NCBI RefSeq assembly: GCF_018343625.1
Contig: NZ_JAGYPG010000003.1
Span: 313,102 to 377,101, forward strand
Direction: 5' to 3'
Length of the DNA: 64,000 bases
Origin: Lederbergia citri
Lineage (GTDB): Bacteria; Bacillota; Bacilli; Bacillales; Bacillaceae_C
A program made the translations under genes and the position numbers. This document shows positions 34,534-44,041 of the stretch, piece by piece (positions within the stretch are counted from its first letter, which is position 1; each line of letters starts with the position of its first letter). A model generated the notes under the pieces. That model made no database searches, was not told where the DNA came from, and saw only the letters and a list, made by a program, of their open reading frames with translations.

Positions 34534-35439
34534 ATGACAATGGAAAAACGTCGGGAAGAATTGTACGATTTGCTTGGTGATCTCCCTTTACGAACCAAAC
34601 CAATTTCATCAAAAAAAATAAAAGAAGAGCAATTGCCGCATTACATTTTAGAAGAATGGCTACTTAATTTAAATGGGGAAGAGCCGGTACCTGCTTATTT
34701 CGTACGGCCGATAGAAGGGGAAGGCCCGTTCCCTACTATTATATTTAATCATTCGCACGGCGGCTTTTATGAAAAAGGAAAGGATGAACTGATTAAAGGA
34801 AATGTGTACTTACAAAATCCACCTTATGCGGAAGAGTTAACAAAACTTGGGTATGCCGCCCTTAGTATAGACGCGTGGGGATTCGGGCAGAGAAGAGGGA
34901 GGTCGGAAGGAGAAATATTCAAGGAAATGCTTTGGAAAGGCCAAGTAATGTGGGGGAAAATGGTTTTTGATAGTTTACGAGCAGTTGATTATGCGATATC
35001 CCGACCCGATGTTGATCACGAGAGAATTGGTACTATGGGAATTTCGATGGGAAGTACGATGTCCTGGTGGCTCGCAGCCCTAGACCCTCGAATAAAAGTC
35101 TGCGTGGATTTATGTGGTTTATGCGATTTCCATTCATTAATAGAAAGCCGCGGACTTGAAGGGCATGGGATCTATTATTACGTTCCAAAATTGCTCAACC
35201 ATTTTACAACTTCAGAGATTAATGCTTTGATAGCACCGCGCCCTCATTTAAGTCTTGCTGGAAATTATGACAGATTAACTCCGCCGAAAGGACTTGATAT
35301 TATAGATGAAAATTTAAAAAATGTTTATAATGAACAAGGCGCACTAGAAGCTTGGAAACTACTTCGTTATAATATTGGTCATTTTGAAACAGCGGATATG
35401 AGATATGAGGTGATGGCGTTTTTACAGAAGTGGTTGTAG
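34534..35439 (+). CDS. YtaP-like alpha/beta hydrolase
   Basis: A 301-residue cytoplasmic serine hydrolase related to the dienelactone hydrolase and acetyl-xylan-esterase groups and to B. subtilis YtaP in length and pattern. The triad is visible: Ser171 (GISMGS), Asp246 (GNYDRLTP) and His283 (IGHFET). The oxyanion region NHSHGGFYEKGKDEL follows strand 3. GGAGAT lies 7 bases before the start. It is transcribed divergently from the pxp operon from a 118-base spacer. Substrate unknown. Confidence 0.85.
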   Translation: MTMEKRREELYDLLGDLPLRTKPISSKKIKEEQLPHYILEEWLLNLNGEEPVPAYFVRPIEGEGPFPTIIFNHSHGGFYEKGKDELIKGNVYLQNPPYAEELTKLGYAALSIDAWGFGQRRGRSEGEIFKEMLWKGQVMWGKMVFDSLRAVDYAISRPDVDHERIGTMGISMGSTMSWWLAALDPRIKVCVDLCGLCDFHSLIESRGLEGHGIYYYVPKLLNHFTTSEINALIAPRPHLSLAGNYDRLTPPKGLDIIDENLKNVYNEQGALEAWKLLRYNIGHFETADMRYEVMAFLQKWL

Positions 35440-35543
35440 CGCCTCTGCAAAAAACCCTTAATCTATAAAGGGTTAGGTGAAATTGCTAGGAAATTAATAT
35501 AAATGCTAATAATTAAAAATTATACATATGATCACAAACGAAG

Positions 35544-35590
35544 ACCTGGTCAAAAATGTTATAAGCATTTTGACCAGGTGAAAATTTTCT
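35544..35590. terminator. Terminator between convergent hydrolase and RND genes
   Basis: Long near-perfect arms ACCTGGTCAAAA-ATG and CAT-TTTGACCAGGT with a short loop are followed by GAAAATTTTC. A smaller hairpin (AACCCTT/AAGGGTT) lies upstream at about 35454-35474. Confidence 0.6.
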
Positions 35591-35665
35591 ATAAACATTT
35601 TCAACTATAACGCATTACTTATCAATCTCCGGTGTAATCGTAAGAATCTTCATATTAATTCCAAT

Positions 35666-38600
35666 TTATGCGGGCATAGAATCCACCATTTGAGTTTTTG
35701 CAGCCCCATTCCAAAGCCAATAATAAATGACAGGAACAATGAACAGACTGCTTAATGTGGATGTGATCAATCCACCGACTACAACTAAGCCTAAAGATTG
35801 GGAGATTAACGTATCGTTTTGCCCAAAAAAGGCTAGCGGCAATAAAGTGAATACGGTTGTTGCTGCTGTCATTAAAACAGGTCGCACCCGGCTGGCTGTT
35901 CCTTGTATCACAGTGGTATATAAATCCTTTCCTGATTCTCTTAAACGTTCTAGTCGATCAACCAAGACGATTCCATTTGTTGTGACAATTCCAATCAGCA
36001 TAATGAGTCCTGCTAATGCACCTAAATTCCAGGATTGACGGAAAAGGAACAGGAAAGTCACTGATCCAATTAAGGCAAAAGGTAGTGAAGAAAGAACGGC
36101 TACAGGTCCTCGTATTCCTTTAAATACAGTTGTTACTATGATTAAAACAAGCAAAATGGAAATGGCCGCTCCAAACCCAATGGACCAAATCATCTGCTGA
36201 ACTTGCAGTGGAATGCCTCCGAACTCAACATCTATTCCTTTTGGCATATCTAATCTATCAATCACGTTTTTTATTTTTTTTGTAACGCCGCCAATATCCT
36301 TAGTTAGGATATTCCCCGTTACAATGGCAATGGGTTGCCCATCCTTTTCACTGATGGTTGTGTAGCGACTAACATTTAACTTGGCTATATCATAAAGCGC
36401 AATGTTTTTTCCTTTCTTATCTTTAAACGGAAGTCTTCCGATTTGTAACAATAGCTCTTGGTTTGGATCCCCAACTTGGTTAAACGTAAGGGAAACATCT
36501 GATGGCTTGTGAAGAAGAATGGGGGTAACAATCCCACTATTGTTTATTTGCAAATTTTCTTGTTTATCCAGCAAAGATTCTACTTTAGTTAAAACGACTT
36601 CTTTATCTATTCCTAGCGAAGATATTTTTTCCTCAATGAGTTCTACAGTAAACCTCACTTGCTCTCCTTGTTCCCCTTCTCCATAAATTTGCAGCCCTTC
36701 GATATTCTGCAATTTGCTTTTCAAATTCCCGGCAGCTTTGATTAATTCATTTTGTCCGCTCCCCGAAAGAACCAAACGTACCCGTGAATCATCCCCTGCA
36801 ATTTGTTGGTTGGAAACAGTAATGATGGACGAAGTCGATAATCTTTTTATTTCATCCTTTATTTCACTTATAAGACCATTCATGTCGACTCCTTGTTGTG
36901 GTGTTACGTAAACATTCGCTACATTCGGTTGTTCTATCCATCCGCCTGCTTGGTCAAATACATCATCAAAAGTGGGGGTAAAAGATGATCCAATGGACGA
37001 TGTAAAAGTTTGAATATCTTCATTTTTCATTAATAAAGATTCCAATTCCCTCACTTCTCCATTAATCTGGTCAATGGTTGCCCCTTCCGCAGCTTCGATT
37101 TGGATATTTACATCTTTGGCATGGGAACGCGGGAAGACATTGACCGGGGTGAACAAAGCCCCTACGATTGAAAGCAGTAATACGACACATAAGCCTGTAA
37201 ACCAAATGGAGCGTTTTATCCATAATCTTTCAAGAATGGGTTTAAACCACTCTTCTATTTTTTGTGCTTTTGATGTAAAACCTCTTTCCCATGTATAGGC
37301 AGCATATGGAGGCAATAATAATAATGAAACAAGTAAAGAACATACTAATGATATCGTCACTGTCCAAGCAAATCCAAAAAATGCATCCCCGACCATCGTG
37401 CCTGTGATTGTTAGCGGCAAATAGACGGCAATCGTCGTTAAGGTAGAAGAAACGACGGCTGGAATCATTTCTTTCACTGCGCTGCTCAGTACAGATAATG
37501 AATATTTTCCATTTTTCTCGATTTTACGATACATATTGTCCAGCACAACAATCGAATCATCTACAACCCTTCCCATTGAAACGATGAGACCTGAAACTGT
37601 AAGTAGATTTAAGGAAATATCCATCCACAACAAAATGGAAACCGTCGTAAGAAAACAGATAGGGAGTGCTAAGATAATTGCAACTGTGGATCGCCATTCT
37701 CGGAAAAAGAAGAAAACACAAAGCATTGAAAATAAAGAACCTAGTGCCCCTTCCTTCCACAAACCATTAATTGCCTGGGAGATTGTTTCCCCTTGGTTAA
37801 CCAGTACTTTCGTCTCAACATCTGGATGAGAGGATTGGATTTTCTTTAATTCCTTCATTACATTTTCACTTACCTTTGTAATATCAGCAGAAGAAGTATG
37901 ATAGAGACTTAATAAAACACTTGGCTGTGCGTTTGTCCTTACGATTGTTTCCATTTGAATAAAGCTCTTTTTGATGGTTCCTACATCTTTCAATAATACG
38001 GTTCGATCATTTTCTTTTTTCACAACAAGGTTTTCTAATTGAATTTGATTGTCTGGTGATTCTTCAACGTTTAGTAAAAGCTGCAAATTTTTTAATTGAA
38101 CCTTTCCTAGTGGCCAATTTGCCGCCTTGTTTTCCAATGCTGCTTGTACATCAGCGAATTTTATACCGTTCAATAGTAACTTATTGTTATCTAATGTAAT
38201 GACGAATCCAGTTCTTCCATTACCTCTAGATTCAATTTTTTTAACACCAGAAATCAGTTCTAATTGTTTTTGGATTTCCTCTGTATTCATCGATTGAACA
38301 TTTTCACCTGTTTTGGAAGTAAAGCTAAGCTGCATAAAAGGAAACGAATTTGAATTAATTTTGGTTATCTCCGGTTTACTAGTATTAGAGGGCAGTTCTA
38401 CATTTTGTAAGGCCGCTTTCACCGTCTTTTCTGCTTCTTCCATTTGCATATTTTGCGGGAAAGATATACTAATAAAAATTCCCTGTGGATATAGGGTAGA
38501 TTCAATCGATTGAAGTCCTTCCACATCCTTTAAATTTTCCGTAATTTCTTTACTTAATAGGTGCTGCTTTTTTTCATCAATTGAATGGGGAGATGTTTTT

Positions 38601-38749
38601 AAAGTGACCATCAATGTTGAATTGTTAATTGGCGGAAGGTACTCTTTCTTCAATTGCGTTGCAGAATACCATCCCCATACAAAAATTAAAAGAATAATGA
38701 CAAACAATAGTACTAAACGCTGTTTAAGAGATGAAATCAATTTTTCCAT
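35666..38749 (-). CDS. RND-family efflux permease (AcrB/SwrC-like)
   Basis: A 1027-residue proton-driven exporter of the HAE1 type. It has 12 predicted helices in the RND arrangement: helix 1 (about 12-30), a large extracytoplasmic loop (about 35-330), helices 2-7 (about 333-545), a second large loop and helices 8-12 (about 850-1015). Helix 4 carries the proton-relay motif GRVVDDSIVVLDN, with two adjacent aspartates. Helix 11 has the TTNGIVLVDRLERLRESG motif. Gram-positive homologues such as SwrC export surfactin or drugs without an outer-membrane channel. No membrane-fusion partner is adjacent. Substrate unknown. RBS AAGGAGC lies 9 bases before the ATG. Confidence 0.9.
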   Translation of the reverse strand: MEKLISSLKQRLVLLFVIILLIFVWGWYSATQLKKEYLPPINNSTLMVTLKTSPHSIDEKKQHLLSKEITENLKDVEGLQSIESTLYPQGIFISISFPQNMQMEEAEKTVKAALQNVELPSNTSKPEITKINSNSFPFMQLSFTSKTGENVQSMNTEEIQKQLELISGVKKIESRGNGRTGFVITLDNNKLLLNGIKFADVQAALENKAANWPLGKVQLKNLQLLLNVEESPDNQIQLENLVVKKENDRTVLLKDVGTIKKSFIQMETIVRTNAQPSVLLSLYHTSSADITKVSENVMKELKKIQSSHPDVETKVLVNQGETISQAINGLWKEGALGSLFSMLCVFFFFREWRSTVAIILALPICFLTTVSILLWMDISLNLLTVSGLIVSMGRVVDDSIVVLDNMYRKIEKNGKYSLSVLSSAVKEMIPAVVSSTLTTIAVYLPLTITGTMVGDAFFGFAWTVTISLVCSLLVSLLLLPPYAAYTWERGFTSKAQKIEEWFKPILERLWIKRSIWFTGLCVVLLLSIVGALFTPVNVFPRSHAKDVNIQIEAAEGATIDQINGEVRELESLLMKNEDIQTFTSSIGSSFTPTFDDVFDQAGGWIEQPNVANVYVTPQQGVDMNGLISEIKDEIKRLSTSSIITVSNQQIAGDDSRVRLVLSGSGQNELIKAAGNLKSKLQNIEGLQIYGEGEQGEQVRFTVELIEEKISSLGIDKEVVLTKVESLLDKQENLQINNSGIVTPILLHKPSDVSLTFNQVGDPNQELLLQIGRLPFKDKKGKNIALYDIAKLNVSRYTTISEKDGQPIAIVTGNILTKDIGGVTKKIKNVIDRLDMPKGIDVEFGGIPLQVQQMIWSIGFGAAISILLVLIIVTTVFKGIRGPVAVLSSLPFALIGSVTFLFLFRQSWNLGALAGLIMLIGIVTTNGIVLVDRLERLRESGKDLYTTVIQGTASRVRPVLMTAATTVFTLLPLAFFGQNDTLISQSLGLVVVGGLITSTLSSLFIVPVIYYWLWNGAAKTQMVDSMPA

Positions 38750-38779
38750 ACTTATTCAGCTCCTTAACCTTATGTATAA

Positions 38780-38797
38780 AGCCCCTTTAAAGGGGCT
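38780..38797 (-). terminator. Hairpin between YVTN/phosphoesterase and RND genes
   Basis: A perfect 18-base palindrome AGCCCCTTTAAAGGGGCT is followed on the minus strand by TTATAC. It could end the upstream leftward gene or regulate the RND leader; the T-run is weak for the leftward direction. In RNA it must fold with a small loop. Confidence 0.45.
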
Positions 38798-38802
38798 CTG
38801 AT

Positions 38803-41172
38803 TTATTTATTTTGAATCTTTTGAGCTTGCTTATCCTTCATCATTGCATCCCATAAAACTTTGTTCAATGTCTCTTCATCTGCTCTATCTGCACCAGAAA
38901 AATCTAATGTTTTAGAAAGTGTGGCTCCAGGCGCATTTTGGGCGTTTATCTCATCAAGCGGATAGCGCGGTTCTTCCACTTGATAAGGGCTAAAGTCAGG
39001 TTTATTAGTAAAGGCATTAGACATTGGAATACTTGAGGCATCAAATTGTGTCATTGGTTTCATGCCTAAAATTAATTCCATAGTACGGAGCATGGATGTC
39101 GTATCGTAAAATGTACTATCGACTTTTCCGGTTTGTGTATATGGACTGATGACAAGGGACGTCGTACGGTGGGCGTCCACATGATCCCATCCGTTTTGAG
39201 CATCATCTTCTGTAATAAAGATTGCAGTGTCTTTCCAATATTTCGATTGGCTAACAGCCTCAACTAGTTTTCCTACAGCATAATCATTTTGGGCAACCAT
39301 AGCCTGCGGAGATAACTTACCTGGCTTTGTTCCTTGTGTATGGTCATTTCCTAGACGTACAATCTGAAGCTGAGGGAGGTTGTCATTTTTTACAAATTCT
39401 TGAAACTCTTTTTCCCATGCTTCTTGTCGAACAAGATCTGAAATATCGAGATTATATCCTGGGAAGTTGGCATCATAGTTATTGGAGATACTAGGTTCAG
39501 TTGCAACCCATTGGTTTGTTTTCTTATCAAAATTGACAAACTCCCCATAGACTCGATAGCTTACATCGGATCGTTGAGCATTATTCCAAATAAATCCAGC
39601 TTTTGGGTAACTCGCCTCGTTATCACCTTCCCAATCATAGCTCCGATTTCTTCCAGAATAATTAGCCATCCAAGTTTTTTCTGTATAATCATTTGCCTTT
39701 GCCGCTGTTGCCCAGTTATGACCTTGTGCACTAATTTCAGCTGTCGCATAGAAATTATCAAATGTGACAAAGTCTCTTGCTAATTTATGCAAATTTGGGG
39801 TTACATCTTCGCCAAAAAATGTAAGGCTCGGATCCCCATTTCCTTTTTCTAAATCACCAAATACTTGGTCGTAGGTTCGATTTTCCTTAATAATATAGAT
39901 TACATGTTTAATAGGTGACTTCTCTTCAGGAGTGACAGGAATAGGATTATTAGCTTTCGTATTCTGATTATATTTAATAGTGTTATTTTCGTTCACCTGT
40001 TTCGTATATTGATTTAATTGACTTTGATTTGGTATATCAACTACCGAAAGGGAGCCATTCATCATATTCCCAACATATTGTCCTTCAGCATTTGGACCTG
40101 CACCCAACCCTTTTGCATTGGTTACCAAGAGTTTTTCGTTATTTAAATAGACACCTGTTGGATACCAAGCAGTTGGAATTAAACCTTTCACCTTTGCTTT
40201 AGGGCGAGAAACATCTATTACAGCGATATCATTGTTTCCGGCATTTGCTACGTATAATGTTTGTCCATCTTCTGACAAGGCTAATGAATTTGGCTGGCTT
40301 CCTGTTGGACCGTTCTTTTGTGGTTTTAACGATACTGTTTCTACTACTTTATGAGATTTCGGATTAATAATCGAAATCGTATCATCGTCAGAGTTTGAAA
40401 CATACACATCCCCTGTTTTAGGGTTTTCTGCAATGGCATTTGGATGCAAATCCGTAGGAATTGTTTCCTTGACTTCCAAAGTTGCAGGATCTAGAAGAGA
40501 TACACTGCTTTCACCCCAGTTTGTAACATACAGGGATTTACCGTCATTCGTTATAAAAGCGGTATATGGATTCTTTCCAACAGCGGTAGTTTTGACAACC
40601 TTTTGACTTGATACATCAATTTTTGAAACCGAATGATCAAGATTGTTAGCAACATAGAGATACGCTCCATCTTGAGAAATAGACATCCCGCCAGGAAATG
40701 CATTCGAATTTTGAGTGTCCCTTAACGAAATAGAGTCTTTTTCTGATAATTGTCCGTCAATAAAATCAAACGTACGAATTTTGTTATTTCCCCCAGCGGA
40801 TGCGTAAAGACGTTTGCCATCCGGGCTGAAAACAATTCCGAGATAAAGGGCTTCAGGAGATGTATAAGGGATTGTTTGAACAACTTTATTTGAAGTAGTA
40901 TCGACTACTTGCAAGGATTGCGTCCCTTGTCCACCGTTTAATACAACGAAATAACGTCCATCGGAACTCAGAGCTGCTCCCATTGGAAAATTTCCAAGCG
41001 TAACTTGTTCACCTGCTGGAGTTAGCGACCAGTTGTAAGTTGTTACCCCAGTATGTTCACCATGGTTTGGGCCTGCGGTTCGATTATATTCAACAGCAGC
41101 ATAAGCTGAAGTTGATGTAATCGTGAGGGCCGCAAGTGTCGCAGCAATTACCTTCTTCTTTTTCAGTTTCAT
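38803..41172 (-). CDS. Secreted YVTN beta-propeller / phosphoesterase protein
   Basis: A 789-residue exported bifunctional protein. Residues 1-25 form a signal peptide ending TSAYA. Residues about 55-370 form a YncE/YVTN seven-bladed propeller, with repeated SxDGxxLYVAN and VxxTIxxxxxP units. Residues about 415-720 form a PF04185-type phosphoesterase (phospholipase C/acid phosphatase superfamily): IKENRTYDQVFGD near 430, SAQGHNWATAA, and TEDDAQNGWDHVDAHR with metal-binding Asp/His residues. Such fusions are frequent in Bacillus and Paenibacillus; the substrate is not known, and phosphodiesters or phosphomonoesters are likely. No partner gene is evident beside the downstream RND permease. Confidence 0.88.
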   Translation of the reverse strand: MKLKKKKVIAATLAALTITSTSAYAAVEYNRTAGPNHGEHTGVTTYNWSLTPAGEQVTLGNFPMGAALSSDGRYFVVLNGGQGTQSLQVVDTTSNKVVQTIPYTSPEALYLGIVFSPDGKRLYASAGGNNKIRTFDFIDGQLSEKDSISLRDTQNSNAFPGGMSISQDGAYLYVANNLDHSVSKIDVSSQKVVKTTAVGKNPYTAFITNDGKSLYVTNWGESSVSLLDPATLEVKETIPTDLHPNAIAENPKTGDVYVSNSDDDTISIINPKSHKVVETVSLKPQKNGPTGSQPNSLALSEDGQTLYVANAGNNDIAVIDVSRPKAKVKGLIPTAWYPTGVYLNNEKLLVTNAKGLGAGPNAEGQYVGNMMNGSLSVVDIPNQSQLNQYTKQVNENNTIKYNQNTKANNPIPVTPEEKSPIKHVIYIIKENRTYDQVFGDLEKGNGDPSLTFFGEDVTPNLHKLARDFVTFDNFYATAEISAQGHNWATAAKANDYTEKTWMANYSGRNRSYDWEGDNEASYPKAGFIWNNAQRSDVSYRVYGEFVNFDKKTNQWVATEPSISNNYDANFPGYNLDISDLVRQEAWEKEFQEFVKNDNLPQLQIVRLGNDHTQGTKPGKLSPQAMVAQNDYAVGKLVEAVSQSKYWKDTAIFITEDDAQNGWDHVDAHRTTSLVISPYTQTGKVDSTFYDTTSMLRTMELILGMKPMTQFDASSIPMSNAFTNKPDFSPYQVEEPRYPLDEINAQNAPGATLSKTLDFSGADRADEETLNKVLWDAMMKDKQAQKIQNK

Positions 41173-41316
41173 TCTTTCAACCCCATTCCTTTTAATTTAA
41201 TAACTACAATTTAATTGTAAATGTTGGTTATGAATATTTAGTTTTGTTCATGTAAAGATTTTTTTAAGAATATTGCGAAAATTTACCTATGAAAATAGTC
41301 TGATTTTTTGGCTTTA

Positions 41317-41345
41317 TTGGGATATTTGTAAAAATAAGGTAGAAT
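41317..41345 (+). promoter_or_regulatory. Orphan sigma-A-like promoter
   Basis: TTGGGA and TAGAAT are separated by 17 bases on the plus strand, with no protein gene downstream before the terminator at 41592-41624. Confidence 0.4.
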
Positions 41346-41351
41346 TAATCA

Positions 41352-41624
41352 CGACATGATACCCTATTTTGTGCATCCACTCAAAATTGTTTCGTCGAAA
41401 CATAATAAATTGAGCACTAGTGATGCGTTTAAAATTTTTATAATGTCAACAAATCCAAAATTTCACAAACAGAGGATTATAATCCTCCCGAAACACAAAA
41501 AAATCCTTATAATTAGATGGAAGGTAAAAGTCTTGTCCAAATTCTAATTATAAGGAGTACTGAATTTTTTTTTTCGTGAGGCAAATCACAAGGCGTGCCT
41601 TTTCTAAAATTGGCACGCCTTTTT
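41352..41624 (+). ncRNA. Candidate small RNA
   Basis: A plus-strand promoter-like pair and a rho-independent terminator bracket about 270 bases without a translatable frame but with two internal inverted repeats (41472-41487; 41505-41516 with 41544-41555). The terminator has a T-run only in the plus direction (TTTTT after GGCACGCC), which does not suit the leftward uppP gene. This is an inference from signals only. Confidence 0.3.
41592..41624 (+). terminator. Rho-independent terminator
   Basis: Eight-base perfect arms GGCGTGCC and GGCACGCC with a 12-base AT-rich loop are followed by TTTTT on the plus strand. It might also function weakly for the leftward uppP gene. Confidence 0.8.
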
Positions 41625-41627
41625 ACA

Positions 41628-42482
41628 TTACATCACACTAAAATAGACAATCCCTAAAACAACGGCTAGTACAATTCGATAGATCGCAAAAGGAAGTAAT
41701 TTAATTTTGCTGATTAAGGCGAGGAAAAATCGAATTGAAATCCAGGCGAATACAAATGCACTTACAAAACCGACGATAAAAAATGGAATGACATCTGCTG
41801 TCATGAAATCTAGTTTTTTAACCAATGATACTAAACTTGCCCCAAACATAATTGGTACAGCCATAATAAAAGTAAAGTCTGCTGCTGCCCTATGTTTCAA
41901 TCCCATTAGAACCCCACCGGAAATGGTAGCACCGGAACGGGAAAATCCAGGCCATAATGCAATACATTGGAACAAGCCAATTAAAAAAGCTTGCTTATAT
42001 GTGATTTCGTCTAAAGAAGCACCTTCATAATGGTTCGTTTGCTTCGATTTCCAGTCTGCTAGAATCATTAAAAATGAACCAACAATTAATGCAAGCAATA
42101 CCGTTTCAATTCTAAATAAATACGTATCAATAAAATTTTCAAAAGCAAATCCAAATACAACGGCAGGTAAAAGGCCTACAATGACATGAGTAAGTTTTAA
42201 TCGTGATCCTGATGGTGATTTTCCCACAGCTCCACCTACATTAATCCCTACTAAACTCCAAAGTCGAGACCAAAATACGATGACAACCGCCAAAATGGAA
42301 CCTAGTTGGATTACAACCTTAAATGTATTGGCCACCTCAGGAGATCCGAGTATTTCGGCTGATTTTAACAGCATATCATCGACTATAATCATATGCCCTG
42401 TTGATGAAACAGGAGCAAATTCTGTTAAACCTTCTACTAATCCAAGTATTAGCGCTACAATTATATCCCAAACTGTCATCAT
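41628..42482 (-). CDS. uppP: Undecaprenyl-diphosphatase UppP (BacA)
   Basis: A 284-residue integral membrane phosphatase that recycles the undecaprenyl carrier for wall synthesis and gives bacitracin tolerance. The first motif LVEGLTEFAPVSSTGHM (about residues 15-31) carries the catalytic Glu and Ser/His, and the second motif PGFSRSGATISGG (about 178-190) carries the essential Arg. Eight hydrophobic helices fit the family, as does the length. Two ATG codons in tandem follow GTGAGG; the second is at better spacing, so the protein may be one residue shorter. Confidence 0.96.
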   Translation of the reverse strand: MMTVWDIIVALILGLVEGLTEFAPVSSTGHMIIVDDMLLKSAEILGSPEVANTFKVVIQLGSILAVVIVFWSRLWSLVGINVGGAVGKSPSGSRLKLTHVIVGLLPAVVFGFAFENFIDTYLFRIETVLLALIVGSFLMILADWKSKQTNHYEGASLDEITYKQAFLIGLFQCIALWPGFSRSGATISGGVLMGLKHRAAADFTFIMAVPIMFGASLVSLVKKLDFMTADVIPFFIVGFVSAFVFAWISIRFFLALISKIKLLPFAIYRIVLAVVLGIVYFSVM

Positions 42483-42663
42483 TCAATCCTCACTTTCGTT
42501 ACATTTCATAAGTTTACATTTTTTTAGATAAAAAGAAAAGGTGATTCTTGTTTTTTTAAAGTTAACATAAATTAAAAATATACACTTTAAAAGATACATA
42601 GTATAATTTATCTTATATTAGTCTATCCAAAATATGTTGGGGTGGACAATTTAAAACTACAGG

Positions 42664-42690
42664 AGGTGTACACCTTTTTTTAAAAGGTGA
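42664..42690 (+). promoter_or_regulatory. Possible RBS-sequestering leader hairpin
   Basis: CACCTTTT (42671-42678) can pair with AAAAGGTG (42682-42689), hiding the AAGGTGA ribosome site of the downstream gene. The same CACCT can instead pair with AGGTG just upstream in the perfect palindrome AGGTGTACACCT (42664-42675). Two mutually exclusive folds over a ribosome site suggest translational control. Confidence 0.35.
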
Positions 42691-42695
42691 ACCAT

Positions 42696-44030
42696 TTGGA
42701 CATAGTCAGTTTAATTTTAATTGGAGTATTGATTGTATTAACTGCTTTTTTTGTAGCAACAGAATTTGCTATCGTAAAGATCAGAAGTTCTCGTATCGAT
42801 CAGCTAGTCGAAGAGGGAAAGTCGGGGGCAAAAGCAGCGAAGCATGTTACGACTCATATGGATGAGTATTTATCTGCATGTCAGCTAGGAATCACGATTA
42901 CAGCACTAGGAATTGGTTGGTTAGGTGAACCTGCAATAAAAGGTTTTCTAGATCCTATCCTAAATAAGTGGCAAATCGGTGCTTCTACTTCACACATTAT
43001 TTCAGTCGCAATCTCGTTTTCTATCATTACCTTTTTACACGTCGTGGTAGGTGAACTTGCGCCTAAAACAGTCGCAATTCAAAAAGCTGAAATGATTGCC
43101 TTGCTTTTCGCGAAGCCGATTACTTGGTTTTATAAAATCATGTTTCCGTTTATTTGGTTACTAAACGGTTCTGCTCGTTTGATCGTAAAAATGTTTGGTC
43201 TCGAGCCAGTAAAGGAACATGAAGAATCCCATACGGAAGAGGAGCTTCGCATTATTCTGTCTGATAGCTATAAAAGTGGGGAAATCAATCAGACCGAATT
43301 GACTTATGTAAATAATATCTTTAAGTTCGACAACCGAATTGCAAAAGAAATTATGGTACCACGTACAGAAATGGTATCTCTTTCAACTGAAGACAATATT
43401 CAGGATTGGATGCAAGTGATCAAGAAGGAAAAGCTCACTCGCTATCCCGTATATGAAGGAGATAAGGACAACATCGTTGGGATCATTAACATAAAAGATA
43501 TTTTGATGGCACAAATTAAAAATACATCGCCGAATATGGATATAAAAATCACTCAATTTCTAAAGCCGGTTATTCTTGTAATCGACACAATCCCAATTCA
43601 CGATTTACTTTTAAAAATGCAGCAGGAACGTACGCATATGGCGGTTCTATTAGATGAATACGGCGGCACTAGTGGTCTTGTCACTGTTGAAGATATTATA
43701 GAAGAAATTGTCGGGGAAATTCGCGACGAATTCGATACAGATGAAAGAGCAGAGATTACTAAAATTGATGAGGATCATTATTCCTTTAGCGGAAAGGTTC
43801 TCGTCCATGAGGTAAATGATTTGCTTGGCACGGAATTATCTGATGAAGAAGTTGATACTCTCGGGGGCTGGATTTTATCACAAAACTTCGATATTTCTGA
43901 AGGAGGGAGCATTTCTTCTGATGGATTTACGTTTACTGTAAAGGAAATAGACGGACACCAAATTCAGTTTGTTGAAGCTAAAAAAGAAGAAGTAGTCGAA
44001 GGAATTTTCCCTTTAGAAATAGAAGCTTAA
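42696..44030 (+). CDS. CNNM/CorC-family hemolysin-like protein (MpfA-type magnesium exporter)
   Basis: A 444-residue membrane protein of the DUF21-CBS-CorC_C architecture. The start is taken as TTG at 42696 (6 bases after AAGGTG), giving the family N-terminus MDIVSLILIGVLIVLTAFF; GTG at 42687 is in frame but lies within the ribosome site. The DUF21 membrane domain covers about 1-195, with the SACQLGITITALGIGWLGE block. A CBS pair covers about 210-335 (VPRTEMVSLS, RYPVYEG, LLDEYGGTSGLVTVEDI), and a CorC_C domain covers about 350-430. B. subtilis MpfA (YhdP) exports magnesium and protects against excess. A substrate of magnesium is inferred by family. Confidence 0.88.
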   Translation: MDIVSLILIGVLIVLTAFFVATEFAIVKIRSSRIDQLVEEGKSGAKAAKHVTTHMDEYLSACQLGITITALGIGWLGEPAIKGFLDPILNKWQIGASTSHIISVAISFSIITFLHVVVGELAPKTVAIQKAEMIALLFAKPITWFYKIMFPFIWLLNGSARLIVKMFGLEPVKEHEESHTEEELRIILSDSYKSGEINQTELTYVNNIFKFDNRIAKEIMVPRTEMVSLSTEDNIQDWMQVIKKEKLTRYPVYEGDKDNIVGIINIKDILMAQIKNTSPNMDIKITQFLKPVILVIDTIPIHDLLLKMQQERTHMAVLLDEYGGTSGLVTVEDIIEEIVGEIRDEFDTDERAEITKIDEDHYSFSGKVLVHEVNDLLGTELSDEEVDTLGGWILSQNFDISEGGSISSDGFTFTVKEIDGHQIQFVEAKKEEVVEGIFPLEIEA

Positions 44031-44041
44031 TATAATCATAG

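Larger units (their letters stand above)
41173..41627. other. 455-bp intergenic region with palindromes
   Basis: There is no credible protein gene. It holds a perfect 16-base palindrome GAGGATTATAATCCTC at 41472-41487, a long-range inverted repeat CCTTATAATTAG (41505-41516) / CTAATTATAAGG (41544-41555), a plus-strand promoter-like pair and a strong hairpin terminator (all listed). A short plus-strand frame at 41356-41547 has no ribosome site. Confidence 0.5.

Noticed and set aside
41173..41260. PhoP-box-like TTTACA repeats upstream of the phosphoesterase gene
   Set aside because: The hexamers are present but not spaced by about 5 bases as PhoP dimers require; too weak to call phosphate control.
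41356..41547. 63-codon plus-strand frame before uppP
   Set aside because: No ribosome site and no resemblance to known proteins; the region looks like noncoding or RNA sequence.
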